Below are positions 1 through 11,169 of a stretch of DNA of 64,000 bases, in pieces. Source of the DNA: Sipunculus nudus. Its lineage: Eukaryota; Annelida; Sipuncula; Golfingiida; Sipunculidae. How positions within the stretch are numbered: position 1 is the first letter of the stretch; each line of letters starts with the position of its first letter. Position numbers and translations under genes: made by a program. The notes beneath the pieces were generated by a model. That model was not told where the DNA came from. It did not search any database and saw nothing but the letters and a program-made list of their open reading frames with translations. Where the stretch lies: positions 40,121,473 to 40,185,472 of the forward strand of contig CM049319.1 of the NCBI GenBank assembly GCA_026874595.1, in the 5' to 3' direction.

Positions 1-286
1 AAAACATTGTTTGTGAACGCCATTACTTTTGATATATAGCATATATTTTCCTCAAATTTGAAACACTAATTGTTTGAAACAAGTTTTTTGATGAGTTCAA
101 AAAGTGGGTACCTTGACCTGGATCTTCAAGGTCAAATCAGCCGGAATAGAAATTATTTGTGAATGCCATAACCTTTGAACCTCTCAGTATATTTTCATGA
201 AATGTTTCTACCAAAATCTTGGAAGTGTTAAACTTGACCTTGACTTTCATCGGCAGGGTCCAATAGGACAAAGTATAGCATATTTT
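1..286. repeat. Two diverged units of an AGGTCA-type tandem repeat
   Basis: Two units of about 147 bp lie head to tail: the phrase around 'tttgtgaacgccatta' near 8 recurs as 'tttgtgaatgccataa' near 155. Each unit contains the 'ccttgacct' motif found in the larger AGGTCA repeat blocks of this window. There is no coding signal. The left end is cut by the window. Confidence 0.5.
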
Positions 287-1391
287 TAGCTCAGCTGACT
301 ATAAGTCATCTGAGCTAAAGTCGTGGTCCATTGTCCGTCGTCCGTCCGTCTGTCAGTCCGTCCGTCCGTCTGTCCTTCCGTCCATAGATGTGGCACGTTT
401 TGAAACCGTAAGACCTAGGATTCCAAAATTCTGCATAATGTTAGATGTCCCCAAGGTCTCCTACCAAGCGGAAAACGGGGTCTTGGCGACTTCGTTCCTT
501 TGAGAAATTAAGGAAAAAAATCAATTTTTATTAAAAACCTATTTTCACACTTCAGGACTGCCTAATATCAAAACCACTCATCTGTTTTTCCTCATATTTA
601 CCATAAATAATCCTCTATATAGTTCCTATGTACATTCCAGAAATTAGGTCTGTATTATATAATTTAAAAATGTTATGGGCCCAAACATAATGCATTTTGT
701 AAATAATCAGGAAAGAAATTTGATCACTTAACACAAAACTTGTTAAAGCTAAGCACTTTTTTTCCAGTAATATAACTTTTATTAATCAAAATTAAATTGT
801 ATACCCAAAATTAGAACAAAATCTTTTAAATTTATAAGTTATTAGCATAAACTTAAAATCAGTACCTTAAATTTTGCCCAAATTTGACCAAGGCATGTTT
901 TTTTCCTGTGAGTACTGTTGATTTAATTTTCACAGCATGTAAACATAACTATTTAATTTGTTTAAATCTGAAATTTGAAAATAAAAGGTTGAAAATTAGG
1001 CTAGTTATTGAATTTTATCTTGAGGCTCTATTGTAGTCACTTGCTTTGTTCGAGATGCAGGTAGGCCATTCCAGGTCACTGGAAGTCAGCTGTGCCAGGG
1101 TTCCTGATTTGTTACAGTCACTGGGCGAGATCCCCTGCTGTGACAGGTGTACAGTTGTTCTCATATCACACCCTGGTTCCCCCCCCCCCCCAAATGAATA
1201 TATAAATATACATTTGTATGCATGATGTGGTGTTTTATGACAAGATTAAGATTTATGATGATGCAATTTAGAATTATGAATCCATGTTTATATCCTCCCC
1301 TCCCCCCTCCCCCGGCTGTCATTGATCCTTTGCACCTCACCGTCACCTTTGCACTGGGACATTGGTTATTATTGCAAATGTGTACAATTTT
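287..1391 (+). mobile_element. HINE-A, 5' end and partial body (Helentron-like, non-autonomous)
   Basis: It begins TAGCTCAGCTG at 287 after a T run, with an imperfect palindrome over roughly 288-316 and then a TCCG/TCTG microsatellite (about 336-385). The body to about 1020 matches the copy starting at 5884 almost base for base. After 1020 the similarity fades, and a C-rich stretch (1179-1190) follows. No 3' terminus is visible before HINE-B starts at 1392. No transposase or Rep/helicase ORF is present. Confidence 0.7.
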
Positions 1392-4300
1392 TAGCGAACC
1401 TGTGAGCTTATGCGATGGTGCAGCGTCGTCCGTCGTGCGTCGTCTGTACGTTAACCATAGCTATCTCCAAAAAGGCAGGAGCTAGCATCACCAAATTTTT
1501 TGCAAATAATCAGTCATCCAAAAAACTATATTGGATTTTCTTTTTTTTTATTCTAACTGCATTTTCATAGATTTTATAGGGAAAAAGCTTAAAAAGTTTT
1601 TTAAAATCTTCTTCTCTGAAACTGTCCAGCCAAATTGTCCAATATGTCACAGAAATGATCCCTGGAATAATCATACTCAAGTTTGTTTGAATGGTTCCAG
1701 TTGGGAAATTTTTAGCCGAGTTACAGGAGGTTGAACTTTGTTAACTATGCAAAAAAGCATATTAAAATTTAAATCTCAGAAAGGGCTGGAGCAATCATCA
1801 CCAAATTTAATGCCAATGTTGGTCACATGAGTCATATCTGAAATTGAGGTATTGGTGGCGCCACCTGCATCGGCCTTTTATGTACGGGGTCATCAGTTCC
1901 TGTATCACACCGAGGGCTACAAAAAACTTCTTCTCTGAAACCATATGGCCAAAATGTTTAATATCGCACAGAAATGATCCTAGGGTAGTGCTTTCTGAAG
2001 TTTGTTGAAATGGTCTCTTTTCAGTGGCTTTTGGCTAAGTTATGGGAAGCTGAATTTAGCCTTATGCCATAACAGCCCATTTTAGCTCAGTGGCTACAAA
2101 GATCTTCTTCTCAAAAACCACTGGGCCAAATTCTTAAATCTCAGACATTAATTATCCTCAGATGATGATAATTCAAGATTGTTCAAATGGTTTTGGTTCA
2201 GTGCTTTTTGACTGAGTTACGGGAAGCTGAACTTAGCCAGTTTGCTGTATCTTCCTATATGAGTTATAAACCTGCGAAACGTTTTTCAATTGATGCCACT
2301 GAAGCCAGTTTGTTAAAAATTTTACAAGAATAATCCCTACAATCATTCTTATAATAATTGTCATTAATGGTTCCACATGAATGATTTTTGGCTGAATTAT
2401 TGAGATTGAATTGAGTCATTTTACCATATATATTAGCTGTGTTATGCTGTTACATCTAGTCTGGCACCAGTTTACAGCATCTATTACATCATGCCACCAG
2501 ACATTTAGATTTCAGGTTATCTTTGGTTAATATTGAAAAGAAGCTTCTTTAAAAGCTTTTAAAAAATTTAGATTTATGATTTTAGTTATTCATCATACCA
2601 GGCAATGTTACAATCATGGATATTTAGCTCTCTGTGGCAATATAAAGACAACTCTACGTGGATTATAAATTATTGGTATCCCTACTCAACTTAATTCAAG
2701 AATTTGCCATCAATGAGATATATTTGTATTTTAATTTTGCATTCAGTATGCATCCGTAATAATTTTACATATATTCCTGATTTCTTTTTTATAAAAAGTC
2801 AGCTGAAAAGCATTTTGTATTGGGAAAATAAATTTCAAAGTTATTTCAAGTAGGGACCACTTTTGTGTACAGATGGCAGCACTTGCCAGAACCTTGATGT
2901 TGGCCATTAGCCAAGATGATGTCAGCTGTATAAATAGTTTTGGCACAATGCCAGGATTGGAAGAAGTGCAGCCAGGTATAGGTCAAGAGTTTACTCAGTG
3001 CAGTAGCTGCATTCTATTTATTGCTTTGGCAGACTGCTCACTGCATCATATTTGGCACCAAAGTTCAGCCTGAATCTATTTATAGCTTTGGCAGACTGCC
3101 AACTGTGTCAGATTATGCAACAGGTCCAGGGTTCACTCAATGCAGCGAGGTACAGGTCAAAAGTTCACTCAGTCTAGCCAGGTGCAGGTCAAGAGTTCAC
3201 TCAGTGCAGTAGCTTTAGGCAGCAATTTGTCACAGGTCACTTGGGGGCAAGTGCCTTACTCACCTAAGCCTTGTCAGCCCAGTACATCAAACTCTGGTGA
3301 AGTTTGATGTATTGGACTAATATTTTGACCTGTCTATGCATCTTTGATGGTATTGTCATTTACAAGACAGGTGGTGCCACCTACATGGACTTTTGCATTG
3401 TATGCGCCTGCCTATTTCTACAGAGGAATTGGATACATCAGCCTAAAATTGGGCATGCTTATATATATCGGGTAGCTTTATAATGTACAAGACTGGTGGC
3501 GCCACCTACAATAATTTTTTCACAGTGTATGTCCCTGCTTATTTCACAGGAGGGTTTGACATATCAGTCTGACATTGGGCATATTTATATATCTCTTTGT
3601 TGTATATAAGACTGGTGGTGCCAGGTACAATCATTGTATTCGCCAAAACAGAGTTTTGCGGATACTATGTTTTCAGTCGGACGTCATCATCGCTTAGGTT
3701 TCTGGTGAATTCCTTGATAACCACTGGGCAGAATTTTTTAAAATTCGGAATTATGACCGGTCACATGTGAACTGCTGTGCCCTCATTTTTGGTTGACCTC
3801 TGACCTTTCCTCCTTGCCCAGCGTGTATTTGTGCGTCTGTTTCCACACATAAACCCACATATCTTGGGAACCGTTTGACTGATCAGGCTAAAAGTTTTGC
3901 ACAAATGTAGCCCTTTGATAGCTTTATAACATACACTAAAAATGGTGGCGCCACCTGCAACAATTTTTGCACAGCGTCCATCTGTTCATCTGCCTTGGGA
4001 TAAAATTACTCATATCTCAGAAGTGGTTTGACTTATCCACCTGACATTTTGCAGGTTTAAACATCCTGGACAGCTTTCTCGATTTTATGACAGGTGGTGC
4101 CACCTACATTCAGGTTTTCTCTGCAGACATCAAAGCTCATATCTCAGGAACCATTTAACCAATTGGGCCAAAATTTTGCTTGTGTATAGATCTCACTTAG
4201 CTCTTCATCATAGGCAAAACTGGTGGCGCCACCTGCAACCAATTATGCACAGCATCAATCTGTTCATCTGCCTTAGGATAATATCACTCATATCTCAGCA

Positions 4301-4954
4301 GTGGTTTGACTTTTCCACCTGAAATTTTGCAGGTTTTTACATCGTGGACAGCTTTCTGGATTTTATGACAGGTGGCGCCATCTACATTTACATTTACTCT
4401 GCAGACATCAAAGCTCATATATCGGGAACTGTATGACCGATTGGGCCAAAATTTTGCTTGTGTATAGATCTCACATAGATCTTCATCATAGGCAAAACTA
4501 GTGGAGCCACCTGCAACCACTTATGCACAGCGTCCATCTGTTCATCTGCCTTGGTTTGACTTATCCACCTGAAATTTTGCAGGTTTATACATCCTGGACA
4601 ATTTTCGCAATTTTATGACAGGTGGCACCACCTACATTCACGTTTAAGCTGCAGACATCCATGCTAATATGCAACACACCTCACTCTATTCCCCTTGCCA
4701 CTTAATCCATGCCTCACTTCACCCGTCCCACTCTGATTTCTGCGGATAAACATAGTCGCTTGTCGACTACCCATATTCTGGTTTTAAAATGTCCTAGTCT
4801 GAAACTTGCATGTTGGAAATGTCCATTTTGCTAAAATCATAATGACTAAGGTAGATATGTAGGACTTAAGAGGATCAACATTAAATTTAAAAAATGAACC
4901 TCAGTTTATACTCCTAAACTTTGCACAGGTTTGCATTACGCCTGTAGGCCTTGT
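1392..4954 (+). mobile_element. HINE-B copy 1, complete, interrupted by a Heli-1 Helitron
   Basis: The 5' end is TAGCGAACCTG (1392). The 3' side has CAGGTTTGC (4926-4934), a near inverted repeat of the 5' GCGAACCTG, then an AGGCCT-type hairpin region and the end CCTTGT (4949-4954) followed by T. Short subterminal inverted repeats, a 3' hairpin and T-flanked ends are the hallmarks of Helitron2/Helentron-type elements. A complete Heli-1 (3639-4781) sits near its 3' end. The body (1741-3640) holds diverged units containing GGTGGYGCCACC palindromes near 1855, 3370, 3490 and 3615. There is no long ORF. Confidence 0.65.
3639..4781 (+). mobile_element. Heli-1 Helitron, non-autonomous, complete copy
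   Basis: It starts TTCGCCAAAAC directly after an A (3638). It ends with a hairpin TAGTCG-loop-CGACTA (4753-4758 with 4764-4769), nine bases, then CTGG (4778-4781) followed by T. This is the Helitron 3' signature: hairpin, short spacer, CTRR, host T. The interior has about three tandem units with paired GGTGGCGCCACC palindromes and no Rep/helicase ORF. It shares ends and interior with 19833-20798 and with the block inside 8812-11169. Confidence 0.75.
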
Positions 4955-5282
4955 TTTTAATTTGAAAAATAATTGGATTAGAAAAAATTAAGATCTAATT
5001 GAAACATATTCTTGCCTCAGAAGAATGGAACATAAAGTGATCAGCTCTGTCTGTCCATCATCTCTCAGTTATCATTAAATATATATATTAATTATGAAAT
5101 TTTTCCTTTAAGCACTGTTGAAATAACTTTCATATGCTGTATGTGTATGGAATTAAGCTATTAAAGTCTGAAATTTGAAAGCAACTTATGTATTCAAATG
5201 TGTAATATTGCAGATGAAAAACTTTAAAATATTATAATATATATTATCAGCTTTGTTTGTCTAACAGTCTGTCTGTCCTTTT
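4955..5282 (+). repeat. Diverged HINE-A internal fragment
   Basis: It contains HINE-A body phrases such as 'aagcactgttgaaataactttcatat' (near 5110) and 'aagtctgaaatttgaaag', which recur near 7195 and 24855. Neither terminus is present and nothing codes. Confidence 0.45.
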
Positions 5283-5883
5283 TAGCGAACCTGCGATGAT
5301 GCGGCGTCTTACGTCGTGTCATGCAGTGTCTGTACGTTAACCATAGCTATCTCAAAAATGATAGGAGCTAGCATCACCAAATTTTTTACAAATAATCAGT
5401 CATCTGAAAAACTCTATCGGATTTTGTTTATTTTTTCTAACTGCATTTTCTTAGATTTTATAGGGAAAAAGCTAAAAAAGCTTTAAAAATCTTCTTCTCC
5501 GAAACTGTCCAGCAAAATTTTCCAATATTTAATAGAAATGATCCCTGGAACAATTTCTCTCAAGTTTGTTCGAATGGTTCCAATTCAGAGATTTTTGGCC
5601 GAGTTACAGGAGGTTGAACTTAGTCATATGTCCAAAAAGGCACACTAAAATTAAAATCTCAGAAACGGTTAGCGCTATAATTACCAAATTTTATTCCAAT
5701 GTTTGTCACATATGTCATATCTGATTTTGAGGTATTGGTGGTTCCACCTACATTGATGTGTTTTTTACAAGTAAAATGTAATTTAAAACTCTTCTAGCTT
5801 ATACACTGATCTATGATGAAACTGTTGAGCTGATTGGTTTAAACTTTACAAGAATTATTCTATGGTAGGGTTCTGCCAGTTTT
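5283..5883 (+). mobile_element. HINE-B copy 2, 5' part only
   Basis: It begins TAGCGAACCTGCG at 5283 and follows copy 1 (1392 onward) through the 'accatagctatctc' and 'tcagtcatc' phrases. It is cut where HINE-A starts at 5884, probably by that insertion. No HINE-B 3' end lies immediately downstream. Confidence 0.6.
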
Positions 5884-8517
5884 TAGCTCAGCTGACTATA
5901 AGTCATCTGAGCTATAGTCGTGGTCCATTGTCCGTCGTCCGTCCGTCTGTCCGTCCGTCCGTCCGTCCGTCCGTCCGTCCGTCCGTCCGTAGATGTGGCA
6001 CGTTTTGAAACCGTAAGACCTAGGAATCCAAAATTCAGCATAATGTTAGATGTCCCCAAGATCTCCTACCAAGCCGAAAACTGGGTCTTTGCAACTTCAT
6101 TCCTTTGAGAAATTAAGGAAAAACCTCAATTTTTTATTAAAAACCTATTTTCACACTTTAGGACTGCCTAATATCAAAACCACTCATCTTTTTTTCCTCA
6201 TATTTCACATAAATAATCCTCTATATAATTCCTATGTACATGCCAGAAATTAGGTCTGTATTATTTAATTTTAAAAAGTTATGGGCCCAAACATAATGCA
6301 TTTTGTAAATAATCAGGAAAGAAATTTTATCACTTAACACAAAACTTGTTAAAGCTAAGCACTTTTTTTCCAGTAATATTACTTTTATTAATCAAAATTA
6401 AATTGTATACCCAAAATTAGATCAAAATCCTTTAAATTTTTAAAAATATTAGCAAAAATAAAAAATTGGTACCTTAAATTTTGCCCAACTTTGACCATGG
6501 CACGTTTTTTTGCTGTAACTGCTGTGGATTTAATTTTCACAGCATGTTTTTGTTAGCATTTCAACTGTTAACACCCAAAATTTGAAACCAGTTGATCAAA
6601 AACTGTAGATTTTATTCAAGTTTTCAAGCACCATGTCACATATTGCTAGTGTTATGCAGTTTGCTAGAGCTCAGCTCCCGAGCTTCAGCTCTAAGTTCCT
6701 TAAATTTGGCATACAGTTAGATTTCTCCAAAATCCCCTACCATGCCAAGAATTTGGTCACTAGGACTTAATTCCTTCGAGATATCAATGAAAAACTTCAT
6801 TTTTCCATTAAAAACCCAATGTTACACTTTAAGACTGCCTAATATCAAAACCACTGATCTGACTTTGATCATATATAATATACATATTTTTCTATACATT
6901 CACTATGCACATGCCAGAAATGATGTCAGTATTGTGTATTTTTTTTAAGTTATGGGCCCAAACATAATGCACTTTGTAAAAAATCAAGAAATATATTTAC
7001 TCCCTTAACAAGGGAATTGCTGAAGCTAGAGATCTTTTTTGTCAGGGATGTAACATTATTTAATCAAGATTCAATTGAATACCCAAAATTAGTTCTGAAT
7101 TTTTCAAATTTTATAAGTTATTAGTATAAATATAAAATAAGTACCTTAAATTTTGCCCAACTGTGACCATGGCACGTTTGTTTCCTGTGAGCACTGTTGA
7201 TATAATTTTCATATCATGCACACATAAGGATTTCAGCTTTTTAGTTTAGAAAGCTGAAAGAAATTTGCCAAATATTGTAGCTTTTATTAATGTTTTTTAT
7301 GAGACCCTGTCAGACTTTGGCTCTCTCGAGCCCCTCTTGAGTCACCTGTATGTTGACCTTGTTGACCTTTCATCAAATTATGCACGCTTGAGGGGAGAAT
7401 CCAGGCAGCTTATGGCCAGCCACAGTTGATCCAGGTGTTCAACCCAACTCATCTAGTAGTTTTAACCAACAACATAACAATAAACAATAAATTAATAAAT
7501 TTATATTGGTTTTAAATAACAAATTAAAGAAAAATAGAAAAGGAATTTGTTAGTTTATAATAACAGGAAATTAACTAGCAGTTACTGATGATATAAGAAT
7601 CTTGTATCGATGGGTAGAATGTAACATATTCCAAATAACACCATGCAGTCACCTATGGCATTTTTCAGTTCATTTTTAATGATAAAGAAGTAAATCATAT
7701 TATTCATTACTAATCATTAAGGATTATATGAAGGAAATTAATGATAGACAAAGATGCAGTTGATAATATTAATCTAGATTCCTACTGTGTCTAGTGTGTA
7801 CATTGATGTGAAATTAGTCCAAAATGAATTTTTTACAGTTATTTTTTAATATAAATAAAAGCCATAAAACCAGGTACTTATGATCATTATTTAAATGTGT
7901 GAATTTTGTATATTCTGGATTCTCAACATCATTGTTTGGTGAAAACTGAATAAATACCAGACATGGTGCAAATACTTTGTAATTGTATTTAAATACGAAT
8001 ATGATTATGTACTCCATTATAAAATTTCTTGCATAAAGAATGGGAATTCAGGTAAAAATGAAAGTATATGAATACTCGTGCAAATACTTTCAAAATGTAT
8101 TCATGAATGCATTCATGAATATATTCTTTAATATTATTTTAATAATCATATCAGTTATATTTCATTTTAAAAAATCATATGATTCTCTTATTATTTTTAA
8201 TAAAAATTATATTTGGGACAATATTTGTAATTTTTTTAATAAATAGTTAAACTCTTATATTATATGTTCTGCTTATAAGTTATATGGCCAAGTCAAAATC
8301 TGTGTGACAGTAATACTCCATTTGTTAATAAAATAAATGAAATCAATCCTCTTCCCTGTCTCCAAAGGTACTATCAAAATCATACATAAGCTAAACAACA
8401 ACAACTCATAATACAGCTTATATTTATTACCACACAAAACCAGCATGTGCCTCATTTCTAAATAATATTTTCTTATCATATATAACAGCTGAGCGTCGTG
8501 ACCCATAGGTCCCTTGT
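5884..8517 (+). mobile_element. HINE-A composite copy with both family termini
   Basis: The 5' end TAGCTCAGCTG is at 5884, followed by the palindrome and a long TCCG microsatellite (about 5938-5990). The 3' end has CAGCTGAGC (8486-8494, inverted repeat of the 5' GCTCAGCTG), the hairpin-like ACCCATAGGT, and CCCTTGT (8511-8517). The body restarts near 6690: the 'ggcatacagttagat' section and the following 'gggcccaaacataatgca' section occur twice. The element therefore looks like two copies fused, or carries an internal duplication. No ORF above 70 codons is convincing. Confidence 0.7.
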
Positions 8518-8811
8518 ATAAGAATAGATTGGGTAAATACAGTTTTAAAAAAGCATTGTAGCCAATTGAAAAAGGCTTTCTGTATTTGAAAACCATGCTG
8601 AGTTTCAGCACCCAAGTCAAGAGGTCACTCAGTACAATCGGGTGGGGTCAAGACATCACCATGGCAACTGACCTGGCTTGGGGGGGTGTCTAGACAATGT
8701 GTCTAGACGTCTAGACACAGCGTCTAGACGTCTAGACATAATGTTTAGATGCAGAATTCCCAGATTATTGGAACTATATCTTTCAACTGTTTGAAAAATT
8801 AGTTTGCATTT
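8518..8811. other. Spacer between elements, no gene seen
   Basis: This is the stretch between HINE-A and the third HINE-B copy. The only notable content is the GTCTAGAC cluster listed separately. Similarity of its first part to other repeats was not recognised. Confidence 0.5.
8688..8737. repeat. Cluster of five GTCTAGAC palindromes in a 21-bp repeat
   Basis: Perfect GTCTAGAC octamers start at 8688, 8701, 8709, 8722 and 8730. The unit is GTCTAGAC-N5-GTCTAGAC (21 bp), present about 2.5 times, with a decayed copy after 8737. GTCTAGAC is the palindromic Smad-binding element of the literature. Whether it is bound here is unknown, and it may simply be a short minisatellite. Confidence 0.85.
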
Positions 8812-11169
8812 TAAGCGAACCGGGTTAATCATCAGGTCACATGTGAACTGCTGCGCCCTCATTTTTGGTTGACCTCTGACCTTTCCTCGCTGCCCAGCGT
8901 CCATTTGTGCGTCTGTTTCCACACATAAACCCACATATCTCGGGAACCGTTTGACGGATCAGGCTAAAAAATTTTCACAAATGTAGCCCTTTGATACCTT
9001 TATAACATGCACTAAAATGGTGGCGCCACCTGCAACCATTTTTGCACAGCGACCATCTGTTCATCTGCCTTGGGATAATATCACTCATATCTCAGCAGTG
9101 GTTTGACTTATCCACCTGAAATTTTGCAGGTTTATACATCCTGGATAGCTTTCTTGATTTTATGACAGGTGGCGCCACCTACATTAACGTTTTCTCTGCA
9201 GACATCCAAGCTCATATCTCAGGAACCGTTTGACCAATTGGGCCAAAATTTGGTATGTGTATAGATCTCACATAGCTCTCTATCATAGGCAAAACTGGTG
9301 GCGCCACCTGCAACCATTTTTGCACAGCGTGCATCTGTTCATCTGCCTTTGGATAATATCATTCATATCTCAGCAGTGCTTTGACTTTTCCACCTGAAAT
9401 TTTGCAGGTTTATACATCCTGGACAGCTTTCTCAATTTTATGACAGGTGGTGCCACCTACATTCACGTTTACTATGCAGACATCCAAGCTCATTTCTCGG
9501 GAACTGTTTGACTGATTGGGCTAAAATTTTGCATGTGTATAGATCTCACATAGCTCTTCATCATAGGCAAAACTGGTGGCGCCACCTGCAACCATTTATG
9601 TACAGCATCGATCTGTTCATCTGCCTTGGCATAAAATCACTCATATCTCAGCAGTGGTTTGACATATCCATCTGAAATTTTGCAGGTTTATACATCCTGG
9701 ACAGCTTTCTCGATTTTATGACAGGTGGTGCCACCTACATTCACGTTTACTATGCAGACATCCAAGCTCATTTCTCGGGAACTGTTTGACTGATTGGGCT
9801 AAAATTTTGCATGTGTATAGATCTCACATAGCTCTTCATCATAGGCAAAACTGGTGGCGCCACCTGCAACCATTTATGTACAGCATCCATCTGTTCATCT
9901 GCCTTGGCATAAAATCACTCATATCTCAGCAGTGGTTTGACATATCCATCTGAAATTTTGGAGGTTTATACATCGTGGACAGCTTTCTCGATTTTATGAC
10001 AGGTGGTGCCACCTACATTCACGTTTACTATGCAGACATCCAAGCTCATTTCTCAGGAACTGTTTGACTGATTGGGCTAAAATTTTGCATGTGTATAGAT
10101 TTCACATAGCTCTTCATCATAGGCAAAACTGGTGGCACCACCTGCAACCACCTATGCACAGTGTCCATCTGTTCATCTGCCTTGGCATAAACTCACTCAT
10201 ATCTCAGCAATGGTTTCACTTATCCACCTCAAATTTTGCAGGTTTATACATTCTAGAAAGCTTTCTCCATTTTATGACAGGTGGCGCCACCTACATTCAC
10301 GTTTACTCTGCAGACATCGAAGCTCATATCTCGGGAACTGTTTGAACGATTGGGCCAAAATTTTGCATGTGTATAGATCTCACATAGCTCTTCATCATAG
10401 GCAAAACTGGTGGCACCACCTGCAACCACCTATGCACAGTGTCCATCTGTTCATCTGCCTTGGGATAATATCACTCATATCTCAGCAGTGGTTTGATTTT
10501 TCCAACTGAAATTTAGCAGGTTTATACATCCTGGACAGCTTTCTTGATTTTATGACAGGTGGCGCCACTTACATTCACGTTTACTCTGCAGACATCCAAG
10601 CTCATATCTTGGGAACTGTTTGACTGATTGGGCAAAAATTTTGCATGTGTATAGATCTCACATAGCTCTTCATCATAAGCAAAACTGGTGGCGCCACCTG
10701 CAACCACTTATGAACACCGTCCATCTGTTCATCTGCCTTGGGATAAAATCACTCATATCTCAGCAGTGGTTTGACTTATCCACCTGAAATTTTGCAGGTT
10801 TATACATTCTGGACAAATTTCTATATTTTATGATAGGTGGCACCACCTACTCTCACGTTTAAGCTGCAGACATCCATGCTAATATGCAACACACCTCGCT
10901 CTATTCCCCTTGCCACTTAATCCATGCCTCACTTCACCGGTCCAACTCTGATTTCTGCGGATACACATAGTCGCTTGTCGACTACCCATATTCTAGTTTT
11001 AAAATGTCCTTGTCTGAAACTTGCAGGTCTGAAATGTCCATTTTACTGAAATCATAATGACTAAGGTAGATATGGAGGACTTAAAAGGATCAATATTAAA
11101 TTTTAAAAATAAACCTCCATTCATACTCCCAAACTTTGCACAGGTTCGCATTAGGCCTGTAGGCCTTGT
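8812..11169 (+). mobile_element. HINE-B copy 3, complete, with internal Heli-1 sequence
   Basis: The 5' end is TAAGCGAACC (8812). The 3' end has CAGGTTCGC (11141-11149), AGGCCTGTAGGCCT (11153-11166) and CCTTGT (ending 11169). Inside, Heli-1 body sequence runs from near 8830 to a Heli-1 3' end, with its hairpin and CTAG (10993-10996) followed by T. The sequence after that CTAG is the same as the sequence after CTGG in copy 1. The Helitron was therefore inside HINE-B before HINE-B spread. The Heli-1 5' end is missing here. Confidence 0.65.
9015..10840 (+). repeat. 277-bp tandem array with paired GGTGGCGCCACC palindromes
   Basis: The palindrome followed by 'tgcaacca' recurs near 9018, 9297, 9574, 9851, 10129, 10407 and 10687, a period of about 277-279 bp. 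A second palindrome followed by 'tacatt' sits roughly half way through each unit. Units near 9480-9960 are almost identical, so expansion is recent. The short ORFs here (for example 10064-10509) come from the repeat and are not genes. Confidence 0.85.

Noticed and set aside
8273-8934. 115-, 62- and 92-codon minus-strand ORFs
   Set aside because: They cross the boundaries of HINE-A and HINE-B, and no protein family fits.
10064-10509. 93- and 125-codon ORFs
   Set aside because: They lie entirely within the 277-bp tandem array and repeat its sequence.
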